Source: Raffaelea ambrosiae (taxonomy: Eukaryota; Ascomycota; Sordariomycetes; Ophiostomatales; Ophiostomataceae). From it: a DNA stretch of 64,000 bases. Below, piece after piece: positions 22,327 to 33,876 of the stretch (positions are counted from its first letter, which is position 1; every line of letters starts with the position of its first letter). The position numbers and the translations under genes are program-made. The notes under the pieces are model-generated. The model was not told where the DNA came from. It saw only the letters and a list, made by a program, of their open reading frames with translations, and searched no databases. The stretch is taken from contig PCDI01000010.1 in NCBI GenBank assembly GCA_002778195.1, forward strand, positions 310,001 to 374,000, in the 5' to 3' direction.

Positions 22327-25300
22327 ATGGGCGACGCTTTGGACGAGTCTGCCGGCTACCGGCTTGGTGTGGATGTTGGGGTAGGTCTACTTTGTCAGCA
22401 TGCAGGACGCCGATCCTCATAATGCTATCGCACAGGGGATGCTGACACACTGCCCTCCTTTTCCGACAGGGCACCTTCACGGACGTCTGTGTGGTGACGC
22501 CCCACGGCGAGACCGTCCGGGCCAAGGCCCTGTCGACCTCCCCGAACCAGAGTGTGGGCGTCAAGCAGGCCATCGACAAGGTCCGCGACCGGCTGCGTGC
22601 CGAGTACGGCTGGTCCGGCAAGTTTGACTACATCCACCACGGAACGACGATCGGTAGGTCTCCCCCCCCCCTCCCCCCAGCCCCGGCCGACGGCCCGTTT
22701 GTCCACAGACACACCCCCGCTCACACGCCCGCCACCAACAGCCACCAATGCCATCCTCGAGGGCAAGGGCAGCAAGGCCGCCCTGGTGGTCACCGCGGGC
22801 CACAAGGACATCCTCCACCTGCGGCGCTCGCAGATCCCCGGCAGCCTGGGCGCCTGGCTCCAGTGGAAGACGCCGCAGCCCGTCATCCCGCTCGAGCTGA
22901 CCGTCGACGCGCCCGAGCGCGTCGCCATCGACGGCACCATCGTGACGCCCCTGGACGAAGAGCAGCTGCGCGCCAACATGGCGCCCCTGAAGCAGGCGCA
23001 GCCCAGCGTCGTGTCCGTCAGCCTGATCAACGCGTTTGCCAACGACGCGCACGAGCAGGCCGTCGCCCGCGTCCTGCGCGAGGAGCTGCCCGCCGCCGAG
23101 ATCGTGCTGTCCAGCGCCGTCCTGCCCGAGGTCGGCGAGTACGAGCGCACCGTCACCACCGCCGCCAACGCGCTGGTCAAGCCCATCATCAAGCGCTACG
23201 TCAGCCACCTCAGCCGCATCCTCGCCGACGACACCAGCACCATTCGCATCCTCAAGAGCGACGGCGGCCTGACCAGTCTGCCGGTGGCCGAGGAGTTGCC
23301 GGTGAATCTGCTTATGTAAGTGGCACCAGACCAAACCAAGGCGCCCCCCCCNTTCCAGTCTGACAGTCGTCGGTCGTCCCCAGGTCCGGCCCCGCCGGCG
23401 GCGTCCACGGCGTCTGCCATGCCGTGGCCCGCGCGTACCCCAACGTCATCACCATCGACGTCGGCGGCACCTCGTCCGACTGCGCCATCATCGCCGACGG
23501 CGTCCCCGCCGTCCGCCGCGAGACCGCCATCGGCGCCCTCAGCGTCAAGGCGCCCTCCATCGACGTCCACACCGTCGGCGCCGGCGGCGGCTCCATTGCC
23601 CAGTACAACACCCTCAGCAAGAGCCTGCGCGTCGGCCCCGAGAGCGCCGGCGCCGTCCCCGGCCCCGCCTGCTACGGCAAGGGCGGCACCCAGCCCACCG
23701 TCACCGACGCCAACCTCGTCCTCGGCTACCTGCCGTCCACCCTGCTGGGCGGCGAGTTCCAGCTGGACGTCGCCGCGGCCTTTGCCGCCGTCGGCGCCCT
23801 CGCCGGCCAGATGGGCGTCTCCGTCGAGGAGGCCGCCCAGGGCATCGTCGACCTGGCCAACGAGACCATGTACGGCGCCGTGCGCCTGGTGTCGGTCGAG
23901 CAGGGCCACGACCCCCGCGACTTTGCCCTCGTCGTGTTTGGCGGCGGCGGGCCCCTGCACGCCAACGCCGTCGGCGAGCTGCTCCGCTCCTGGCCCGTGC
24001 TCGTGCCGCCCGCCCCCGGCATCCTGTGCGCCCAGGGCGACGTCGTCACCAAGCTGAGCCACGAGAAGACGGCGTCCTTCATCCGCCGCCTGCAGGACGT
24101 GTCGCTGCCTGCCTGCCGCGCGCTGTTCGCCGCGCTGGAGGCCGAGTGCCGCGCGAAGCTCTACCCGGCCGACACGCCCGCCGCGCTCCGGCGGATCCAG
24201 ACCGTCTACAAGGTCGACCTGCGCTACATGGGCCAGGCCCAGGAGATGACCGTCGCCCTCGACGCCGCGCTGCTGCGCGACGCGACCACCACCGCCGACG
24301 CCGTGGCCGCCGTGCTGCGCGACAAGTTCGAGGCCGAGCACCGCCGCCACTTTGCCTTTGTCATGCCGCAGTTCGCCATCGAGCTGATCCGCCTGCGCGT
24401 CATCGCCATCGACGACGCGCCCGACGTCCAGATCGGCCACCCGGCCGCCGACGACGTGGAGCGCGCCGCCCCCGAGGCCGCCGTCCTCGACCGCAAGACC
24501 ATCTACCACCGCGGCGCCCGCCTCGACGACGCCGTCGTGTGGGACCGCCACAAGATCAGCACGCCCGGCACCGTCGTCCGCGGCCCCTGCGTCATCAGCG
24601 AGATGGACTCCAACACCCTGGTGCTCCCCGGCTACCGCGCCAAGATCGACAGCCGGCGCAACATTGTCATCACGCCCGACGACGGCGCGGCGCGCGCCGG
24701 CAGCCAGGCGGCCGCGGACGTGCAGACCATGGACGCGGCCGCGGCGCAGGCCTACGTCGCCCGCACGCCCATCGTGCCCACCCTGATCGAGTCGGCGCTG
24801 TCGTCGGTGCGCCGCGAGATGGACACGCTGATGCTGCGGGCGGCCATGAGCCCGGCCATCCGCGAGCAGCAGGACGAGTTCAACGTCGTCACCACGGCCG
24901 ACGGCCAGATGCTGGTCGGCCAGTTTGGCAGCTTCATCCCCGACTTCCTCCACGTCTACAAGGGCCCCGTCGAGGACGGCGACGTCTACATCACCAACGA
25001 CGTCTACAGCATGGGCGGCGCCGTGTCCCATCTCAACGACGTCATCCTCCTCGTCCCCATCTTCTTCCAGGGCGCGCTGGTCGGCTGGGCCGCCAACTTT
25101 GGCCATTTGACGTTGGTTCCTCTTTTCGTCCTTGGCTTGTTTCTTTTCGTCTTCTCCGCTAACCCCCCCAGTGATGTCCAGGGAAGAACGCCCGGCTCCT
25201 TGTCCATCGATGCCCGGACCATCTTCGACGACGGCCTCCAGATCCCCGTGCTGCGCCTCTACAAGAAGGGCGTCATGAACGAGGAGCTGCTGCAGCTCAT

Positions 25301-26886
25301 GTGCAAGAACTCCCGCACCGCCGAGTGGTTCCAGGCCGACATCTTTGCTCTGATCTCGGCCTGCAGCACGGCCCGGCGGCGCATCGAGGAGCTGTGCGAG
25401 CGCTTTGGCGTGGAGTAGGTCCCCCCTACCTTCCAATGGTAGATTCCGTCTGACGTTGATTCCAGGGTGTACAAGGCTGCGGCCCATGTCCTCCTCGAGC
25501 GCAACAAGCTGGCCGTCTCGCAGATCATCGACACGGTCATTTCCGACGAGCCCGCCGCGTTCACCGACTTCATCGACGACGACGGCCACGGCAACGGCCC
25601 GTTTGCGCTCAAGTGCGTCATGCAGAAGAAGGACGGCTGTCTGCACTTTGACTGGGACGGCACGTCGCCCCAGAGCGAGTACTCCATCAACTACATGCTC
25701 TCCCACAACCTGTTCATCATGTACATTGTGTAAGTGTGGCTCTGCATCCCTGTCTCTCTCTCTCTCTCTCTCGTTCCTTGGTGACACACATCGGTACTGA
25801 CCAAAAAGCTACTACCTCATGGCCGTCATGTCCCCCTACACGCTCGTCAACGGCGGTGCCAACGAGCTGATCAAGGTCCGGATCCCCAAGGGCTGCATCC
25901 TCAACCCGGTCTACCCGGCCGCCCTCAGCTGCCGCACGCACCTGCTCGGCCGCATCTTTGACGTCATCCAGGCCATGCTCGGCCAGCACATGCCGGGCCA
26001 CCGCGCCGCCGCCGGCTTCTCCGACTCGCCCCATCTCTTCTACTCGGGCTTCAAGCCCGACGGCGCGTTTTTCCTGCTGTACCAGATCGGCTTCGGCGGC
26101 GTGCCCGCCCGCCCCGTCGGCGACGGCCTCGACTGCCACTGCCTGTTCCCGGCCATCAAGTCCATCCCCATCGAGACCATCGAGCTCTACTTCCCGCTGC
26201 GCATCGACCAGAACATCGCCCTGCCCGACAGCGGCGGCGCCGGCTTCTACCGCGGCGGCAACGCCCAGAAGACCCTCTACCGCTTCCTCAGCGCCGGCGA
26301 CGTCAACGTCCACGACGACCGCGCCTACACCGTGGCCTGGGGCTGCGACGGCGGCATGCCCGGCTCGCGCTCCCGCAAGATCCTCGTCCAGTACTCCGTG
26401 GACCCGGCCCACCCCCCGCGCATCCAGCTCGGCTCCAAGCAGGACCACATCCGCGTCGCCCCCGGCGACGTCCTCGAGTGGATCACCTGGGGCGGCGGCG
26501 GCATCGGCGACCCCCTCACCCGCCCCGTCGCCGCCGTCCAGGCCGACGTCCAGCGCCGCCTCGCCACCGTCGACGGCGTGCGGCAAAACTACGGCGTCGT
26601 CCTCGACCCCGCCACGCTGGCCGTCGACGCGGCCCAGACCACGGCGCTGCGGGCCCAGATCACGGCCACGCGCGCGCCCTACCCCGCATCGCGCGGCACC
26701 GGGTCCCTGCGCTGCAACCGCGGCGGCACGCTGGCCGAGCTGGCCCAGAGCTTCACCGAGGAGACCGGCCTGCCGGCGCCGAAGCCGCAGTGGGAGACGG
26801 ACCCGTACGGCCCGCACGTGACCCTTCCGTATGTGCAGAACTGGTACAAGACCATGCGGGAAAAGAAGGGCTGGGGCGAGTTGTGA
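22327..26886 (+). CDS. Hydantoinase / 5-oxoprolinase family protein (fused A+B)
   Basis: Seven exons, 22327-22380, 22470-22653, 22742-23315, 23384-25111, 25172-25414, 25466-25729 and 25809-26886, give 1374 residues. The N-terminal HyuA half starts with the ATP-binding motif DVGGTFTD (residues 16-23), GTTIATNAILEGKG, SGPAGGVHG and DVGGTSSD. The HyuB half begins near residue 735 (VPTLIESALSSVRREMDTL) and ends at the ITWGGGGIGDPLTRP motif. The A+B fusion is the eukaryotic 5-oxoprolinase arrangement (about 1290 aa), which opens 5-oxoproline or hydantoin-type rings with ATP in the cytosol. The DVGG start resembles hydantoinase A more than classical 5-oxoprolinase, so the substrate is open. The intron at 25112 has an unusual GTTGGT donor. 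The intron at 23316-23383 contains an undetermined base at 23352. Confidence 0.9.
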
Positions 26887-28005
26887 GGCTTCGCGAATGG
26901 GGGGGTGTCGATGATCCAGATGGTTTTGTCTCGTTTGTGTGCTGCATCAGCAGAATGAATGATCCAACCGCTGGAACGTGCAGCTTTCCTTCTTTGGTAC
27001 GCGTTGTGTGCGGCCCTCGAAGTATGGCAGATTTGGCAGCGAATGGTGGAACAGGGGGCCCGGATTTAAGAATCGTCTTTGTGTCTAGATAACTTATTCG
27101 TCAAAGCAAAATGCCCTGTAAATAAACAAGGGACCAGACTATTGCTGGAGCTCTACGCTACGTCTACGGTTCATGTTGATTTTTACGTAATTTTCGGTCA
27201 ACTGTGTCTGGATGTGTGCACCAGCCCGCCGTGCAAGAACATCCGAGTTCGCGGGAAATTCAAATTGTTGGCCGGACGCCCGAACATGTCCGGCTCCGCT
27301 TTTGAGTCCGTCTCAGCGCGCGTAACCCCGTCCCGTCCGACCAACGCCGTCAATTCACCGGCAAGCCATCGTCAGCCTCGCGTATTAGCGTTGCCATCTT
27401 AGATTATCTGGTGAAACCGCTTCATCTGATAACCAGAGAATCTTTCAATGTTTCTCAGACTTGAACACTGTGAGGTCTCTGGAATCTACTCCAGTTTGTT
27501 AAGCACGGATTCCTATGACCGCGGTGATTATTGTAAGCTTTGTCATAAATCGTCACATGCTGTTACACGTAGATTCAATCATCTGAACTCGAGGCGCTCT
27601 GCTCCTGGGCGTACCCATGTGGACGCCTGCGAAGCCGCCAAGAGACCGGCAAGGGACGGGCAATGCAGTCTTGTCGTACGTCTGTGCAGTATTCGCGCGT
27701 TTTCTTTTTCTATTGTACGACTATGTCCCAATGCAGACAATCCCGCCGAACATCGGAAGTGAGTCTTTTGATTGTCGAGGACACTGACACAAAGGGAGCA
27801 GCCTACGCAGGAGACCCCCACGCGCCTGAAATCCGAATAGTCTCTTTCGTGACTATTTAATACGATAGCCATGTCTATCTAACCTGCGTGGATCGTCTTG
27901 CTGCCCCATTGCTTCTTTGTGCTGCGTGTTGAAATTGTCCCTTATTTTGTCTTCATTCTACTCAAAATCGCACACGTCTCTGCTCCTCTGCCCACCAGCA
28001 AAGCG
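26887..28005. other. Intergenic region, nothing recognised
   Basis: About 1.1 kb, AT-richer than the flanking genes. It contains the 3' end of the hydantoinase transcript and the promoter of the siderophore-type transporter. Frames at 27079-27402 and 27448-27762 lack motifs and splice support. No TATA element is obvious near the transporter. Confidence 0.45.
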
Positions 28006-29839
28006 ATGTCCTCGTCTGCTTCAAACGATATGGCTACTGTGGTAGACCAGGCCACAGTGCAAGAGAGGTCCCACGACAGCAAGGTCAACCTTCCTGCCCA
28101 TGGCACCGAAGAAACAACGCCAGCTGACGAGAAGTCGTCGGAGCTGCAACATGGCGTGCGAGCGGCTCTGGGCATGGCCGAGGTGATCAGCAAGCGCCAA
28201 CTCATCATGGCCTACGTTCTGTGAGACACAGTCCCTTGCAAGCAGTGTAACTCGTCGGCTGTTGCTAACCACGCGGCGGTTCTGTGCCAGGATCTGGATC
28301 GTCGAGTTCGTCTTGAGCTACAGCCAGGGCCTGTCCCGCACCCTCACGCCGTATGTTACGAGCAGCTTCGAGCAGCATTCCTTGACAGCCACGACAAGCA
28401 TCCTGTCCAACCTCATCGGTGGCCTCGTCAAGCTGCCGTACGCCAAACTCATCGACATTTGGGGCCGCCCCCAAGGCTTTGCCCTCATGGTGGTCTGCAT
28501 GACGATGGGTCTGGTCATGATGGCCGCCTGCAACGATGTCCAGACGTACGCCGCCGCACAGGTCTTTTACGTGGTGGGCCAGAATGGCATTTCGTTTGCC
28601 ATGGTCATCTTCATTGCCGACATGTCCTCCTTGCGCAACCGGGCCTTTTCCATTGCGTTCACGGGCTCGTCGGCCTTGTTCACGGCCTGGATTTACGGAC
28701 CGACTGTGGACAGCATCCTGCGTACATTTGGCTTCCGCTGGGGCTTTGGCATCTGGGCCATTGTGGTTCCTGTTGTCTGCACGCCGCTGTTTGTGCTCTT
28801 CTGGTACAACCAGCGCAAAGCCGAGCGCGCCGGTCTGGTGCCGCGCCAACGCTCCAGCCTGCCCCTGCCGCAGCTGGTCCTGTACTACCTGCGCGAGTTC
28901 GACGTCGTCGGCCTGCTCCTGATTGCCAGTGGCCTGTCGCTGTTTCTGTTGTCCTTCAGTCTCTACTCCTACCAAGCACAAGGCTGGAAGTCGCCTCTGA
29001 TCATTGCCTTTATCATCGTTGGCGGTGTCTTGATCATGGCCTTTGCCCTCTACGAAAGGTTCTTGGCACCCGTCAGCTTCGTCCCGTGGCAGCTTCTGGG
29101 CAACCGAACCATCATTGCGACGTTTGTCGTGGGAGGCACATTTTACACGACCGTCACACTGTACGGCGCCTACTACTACTCCTTCACGATCATCGTGTAC
29201 AACTTGTCTGTGACCAGGGCCACTTACATCAGCAACATTTACTATGTCGTCAGTTGCTTCTGGACCATGGTCCTCGGCATCTGTTTCCGCTACTATGGCC
29301 ACATCAAATGGTACACCCTGACCTGGGGCATCCCCATGTATCTGTTGGGCATGGGACTCTTGATCCAGTTCCGCTGGTGGGACTCTGCCATCGGATACGT
29401 TGTCATGTGCCAGATTTTCATTGCCTTGGGTGGCGGCACCATGTATCTCACAGGGCAGATTGCACTGATGGCCGTGTCTGATCAGCAGCATATACCCGCG
29501 GTTTTGGCTCTGGATTACATGGTTATCAGCATCGGCGAAGCGGTGGGCTCTGCCATTGCTGCTGCCATGTGGACGGGCATCTTTCCGGTCAAATTGAGAG
29601 AGTACTTGCCCGCGAGTGCGCAGCCAGACTTGGCGCAGATTTATGGCAGTCTGGTTGCACAGGGTTCCTTCCCTGTCGGCAGCCCAGAACGACTAGCCAT
29701 TGACCACGCCTACAGCGACACCCTGCGCCTCATGCTTATTGCATGTGTCTGTCTCATTTCCGTGTCCGTTGTGGCCGTTTGTTTCTGGGAGGACATCGAT
29801 GTCAAGACACTCAAGAAGAGGAAGACGGATCTGTATTGA
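28006..29839 (+). CDS. Siderophore-iron transporter-type MFS protein
   Basis: Two exons, 28006-28220 and 28291-29839, give 587 residues (donor GTGAGA, GCTAAC branch, acceptor CCAG). A polar N-terminal tail of about 70 residues is followed by around 14 hydrophobic segments. Features of the fungal Sit1/MirB/Arn siderophore:H+ symporter family include SYSQGLSRTLTPYVTSSF in helix 1, KLPYAKLIDIWGRPQGF in the first cytoplasmic loop, FYVVGQNGISF, and IFIADMSSLRNRAF. Length is typical (560-640). It would import ferri-siderophores across the plasma membrane. The exact siderophore cannot be read from the sequence, and no siderophore synthesis gene is adjacent. Confidence 0.85.
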
Positions 29840-31390
29840 GTCTTTTGGAACAAGGTTCATTCATTGTCCTTACAAGAGCACTGTTATGAACTGCTGGTCA
29901 AGCATGGTCGTCAAATTGAGAAACGAGCAGGACTAGAACAGAGGCCACTCCGCTTGAATATAAGAATCAAACGAAAAAAGTGCATATCGTATGCCACATG
30001 CGAAGCTCGTATCCCTGGTGTAAATTGTAAAACGCCGAGGTTGAGTCCTGTCCAGACATTGCGTCGCTTTCTCTGGTCGTGCGATGCCTTCTTACGGTCA
30101 GGCCGTTGTCTTGTAGAAGCTGTCATCCTAGCAAGATGAGTCGACGATATGTCGGAATGCCAAAAACGATATGTCGCTCGGAAGAGTTGACCCGATTGTG
30201 CTGGCAGTGTGCCTGACCGAAACCGCTTTCTGTCTGCAGCTCGTTCACGATGCCCGCAACTTTTTTTCCTTAAAAAAAGGGTTTTTATTACTTCTCAAAA
30301 ACGGTAATCCGAGAACGGGCTGCTACAGTTGCCTCGAGAATTCTGATTTTCAGCAGACATTCAAACGAGAATTCTCGCATACTATAGCGATCTCGATTCG
30401 CGAGAGAACACCCCCTTTAGTTTGAGTTCCGGGAGGTAGGCAATTACCTCGTTCACGATTCAATTTCCGTTTGCAGCGATCGATGAGGTGTTCGAGCGGG
30501 CCAATAAAACCAGTCTGCAGGTACGGCATCTGGCAGTTTTTGTAAGCTGAGTCTCACGGCAACCCCTGAGAAGCCACGAAAGCCATGACTGGAGACCCGG
30601 CATACCACTATGAGCAGGATAGTCATAACCAACCCCCGCTCCCTACAACGAACCGTCTTGTCTGATTTAGTCACCGAGCTGAAGAATGATCAGATGCAGA
30701 CAAAAGGGCAAGGGTCATCGGAACCGATCGTGGCCTAACATGGTTCTAATAGAGGGTGCATACTCATATCGTGGCGCAGGGATGCGTGTAGCTTCTTCAA
30801 CAGGGTTAGCAATGCCTCATTGGGGTGACATTTCCAGTGATATTTTTGGAGCCTAAGACTGCGCAGGGAACTGCTCGCGGGTAGCTTTAAACGACAAACA
30901 GACGATGATCGTCCGTGATTTCATTGGGTCATAAATTTCAGGACTAAGATCTCACTTCTCGACTCTTACCATCCGCTCTCGCCCCGTGTCAGAACAGCCC
31001 CCAGAACGACTCCAAAGTGGCCCCCAACATCAGTTCATATTTTATTGTACCTCGTGGGATACTGCATCTCCTCACCGAGCTCCGCTAGTTGAGGACGACA
31101 AATGTCTTGCTCGGGGATGTACGAAAAGGTGCACAACAAACGCCCACGAGAAGACAAGAGGGGGAAGAAGACCAGAAGGCAGTGTATGGCCGAGAACCCA
31201 TTTGCCCTAGCCATGTGCCTCACAACAAGCATAAATAGAACCAATCCGTCCTGCAAGAATGAATGCCAAATAACACAGACCATTTCTCGATCAACTCAGT
31301 CGTGGTATTTCATACCTTGGTAGCACAGCTCACTACACTACCACAGCAGCACTTCCAAAAAAAACCAATAGCACAAGCAATCTCGTCAAT
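29840..31390. other. Intergenic region, nothing recognised
   Basis: 1.55 kb without a supported gene. It is moderately AT-rich, with T/A homopolymers at about 30259-30299. A TATA-like CATAAATAG at 31229-31237 lies about 155 bp before the ATG of the secreted orphan. Confidence 0.45.
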
Positions 31391-32934
31391 ATGCAATTTC
31401 GCACTCTCCTCGTGTCCGCGGTGACGTCTTTTGCCGTATCTGCGGCAGCGGCACCTGCGCCTGAGCCCCTGACCACGCCGGCGGCGCGCCTGGTGCTGGA
31501 CTCTCCGACCAAGGTTCTGCCGCGCGACGACGCCGCCGCATCGAGCGCATCGTCGATCTGCGCCCTTCCCACGGACGACCCGGCCGGAATCTGGGACAAG
31601 AGCGGCGCTGGCACGAGTTTGGAGCTGATCTTGGACGGCCTCGGGCCCGTCAACTGGCTGAACCACTGGGACCAGGTGTCCACGGACGGCGGCTCGCAGT
31701 CGACGTCGAACCTGGACTGCGCCGACTTCCCCACGGGCAACTGCCAGTCGCCGACGGTGCAGTGCAAGTTCTTCACGCCGCCGCAGCTGTTCTACGTCCG
31801 CCTGGCGTCCGCCAACCTGTACGAGTTCATGGCGGGCCTGTACAACGGCCTGGCCGACTTTGTCAGCATCGATGCCAGCCTGCGCATCGACCAGGTCTTT
31901 GACGACTTCACGCAGCCGACGCAGGCGATGCCCAACTTCTTTGGCCTGTTCATCGGCCTCGCCGTCCTGGGCTTCCTGTTCCCCGTGGGCGAGAGCGCCG
32001 CCGCCGTGGGCAGTGTGCTGAACGGCGCCATCGGCAGCCTGAATGTCGCCGCGGCCCTCACGCCGAAATTCAACATCCCGCCCTCGATGGACCCGACCAA
32101 GAACCTGAAAGGCCAGCTGGCCGATCTGTGGGACGCCGAGAGCCAGGCGATCAAGGCGTACATACGCGCCGTCTTTGGCGGCGTCATCCAGAGCGACGAG
32201 AGCAGCGCCTTTGGCACCTCAGACCCGGCCCGGGTCATCAACGGGGTCTTTTCCAACGGCCAGTGGCTGATCCCGGCGACCATTGACGACCAGGGCCGGG
32301 GGCCGATCGACCAGATCCTCGAGCCCGCTCTCAAGTCTGCGGGAGTGTTCATGGTAGGTCTTTTCCTATGGAGAGAGAGAGAGAGATGGAGGGATTGTAT
32401 CACTAACGAGTCGTGTAGATGCGCACCCTTGCGGTCAGGACACTGGCTGCCCAAGGCGCGTTTGTCTTCTCCAATACGGCCCTGAGCCAGGCCCAGTGCG
32501 ACACCATCACCGGCTCGCGCTGGATCGACAACCACTGCTACATGCTGGGCCACATCGGGGCCGGCTTGAGCGTGCCCGACACCGTCGAGTACTTCCCGCC
32601 CAACATCATGCTGAACCTCGACGACGGCAGCAAGGGCTACGACTTTGACGTTGTCAAGTTCTACCAGAACGCCATCGACTGCCAGAATGCCGGCGGCGGC
32701 AACGTGAACCCCTTTGACCAGGCCATCGACCCGGACGCCAACGCCGGCAACCTCCCGCAGTGCTTCGTCAACTTCCCCGTCATCTCGGCCGACACGTCGC
32801 CGTGCAACGACAAGGACCACGACTGGTCGAGCTTGGGCTTCACGGAATCGTTTTGCATCCGGGCGCAGCCTAAGCAGGTATGCCCGCCGGACGCCCGCGG
32901 TCTCTCGCTGGCTGCCCGTGTCCAGTGCAACTAA
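31391..32934 (+). CDS. Secreted protein of unknown function
   Basis: Two exons, 31391-32353 and 32419-32934, give 492 residues (donor GTAGGT, CACTAAC branch, acceptor TAG). A clear signal peptide (MQFRTLLVSAVTSFAVSAAAA) is followed by a Pro/Ala-rich propeptide-like stretch. The body has paired cysteines (LDCADFPTGNCQSPTVQCKF near residues 110-130) and a hydrophobic central region (FFGLFIGLAVLGFLFPVG, near 180-197). The C-terminal part is Cys- and Asp-rich (SQAQCDTITG, DNHCYMLGH, DCQNAGGGN, LPQCFVNFP, SPCNDKDHD). It resembles conserved fungal extracellular orphans, but I cannot name the family. A secreted or wall-associated role is inferred only from the leader and cysteines. Confidence 0.8.
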
Positions 32935-33876
32935 GCAGGCACAGCCATTCTGGGCTGTGTGTCACCTTGGGAAGGGAAGACTCGCTTATGTTGGCTTGCT
33001 CTGGCAGACTGAACTGAACATGTACATGCTATATATGTATCTATTTATATACAACGGGCTTCCTCTGGCTTCCCATCCCCCTCTGCCCCCATCTGTCGTG
33101 CCTTTGGGGAATCGAGGTTGAGAGAAAGTTTCAATGTATTTCTTAGCCGGATTCCTTTCCATATCTCAACCCAGTACGCTATTTCAACCTGTGCAGGTCA
33201 CCCGCTGTCAATCTAGACAGGCAGACGACCCTCCGGTGCGCCGTCGCGCAATTGCAATGGCCAGGCCCGTGGAACCCAACCTTGGGTCACGTAATTTCGG
33301 CGTCTTCTCCACCGAAGCTGCCCAATCCTAGGCGCAACGGCAGGGTCCAGTACAGCAATTCGGCCTGCTTCTCAATTCTAGTCGAGGTGGGATTTAGCCT
33401 CGGGTGATGCTTGCGTAGGCCCGCTGTGAGAACGTGCGGGGAAACGTGGAGAAATTTAGCTCGTCAGTAGACGTTGTGGAGAGGTCTGGAAAAAGCGCAA
33501 GACCCCTGTCGAAAAGCTCCTCCATCCGATGTCCATCCGATGCGCAGTCGACTGTTGCCAGAGGCTGGTGCATGCAATTGTCAACTTGCCATGGATCTGC
33601 ACAGTCTTTCCTTGCTTCGGCAAATGATAACCCGAGTTTGTGTAAACAAAACCAGGGAGCTTGGAGAAAAAGGAGCTCGGCGCATTCTCCCTTTTTGGCT
33701 GCTCGGCATGTGGGGGATACAGCGCCATGGAAGGGACGAGTATTGAATACCCGACGATGTCTGGAAAGCATAGTTCCGTATAAAGGCAGCAGAGGCGTCG
33801 AAGATGTTCTTTCCTTGTGGAAGAATAAACCAGGGCGGAAACTGGAAAGCGAAGAAATGCCAAGCGCGAGCCAAGA
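32935..33876. other. Intergenic region with promoter of GH106-like gene
   Basis: No gene is seen. Short overlapping frames at 33394-33900 on both strands have no motifs. The right end carries the TATA element listed separately. Confidence 0.45.
33779..33784 (+). promoter_or_regulatory. TATA box candidate for the GH106-like gene
   Basis: TATAAA followed by GGCAGC lies 98 bp before the ATG at 33877. Confidence 0.5.

Noticed and set aside
23196..25787. An 863-codon minus-strand open frame
   Set aside because: Antisense shadow of the hydantoinase gene, with low-complexity Gly/Val/Asp composition and spanning its introns.
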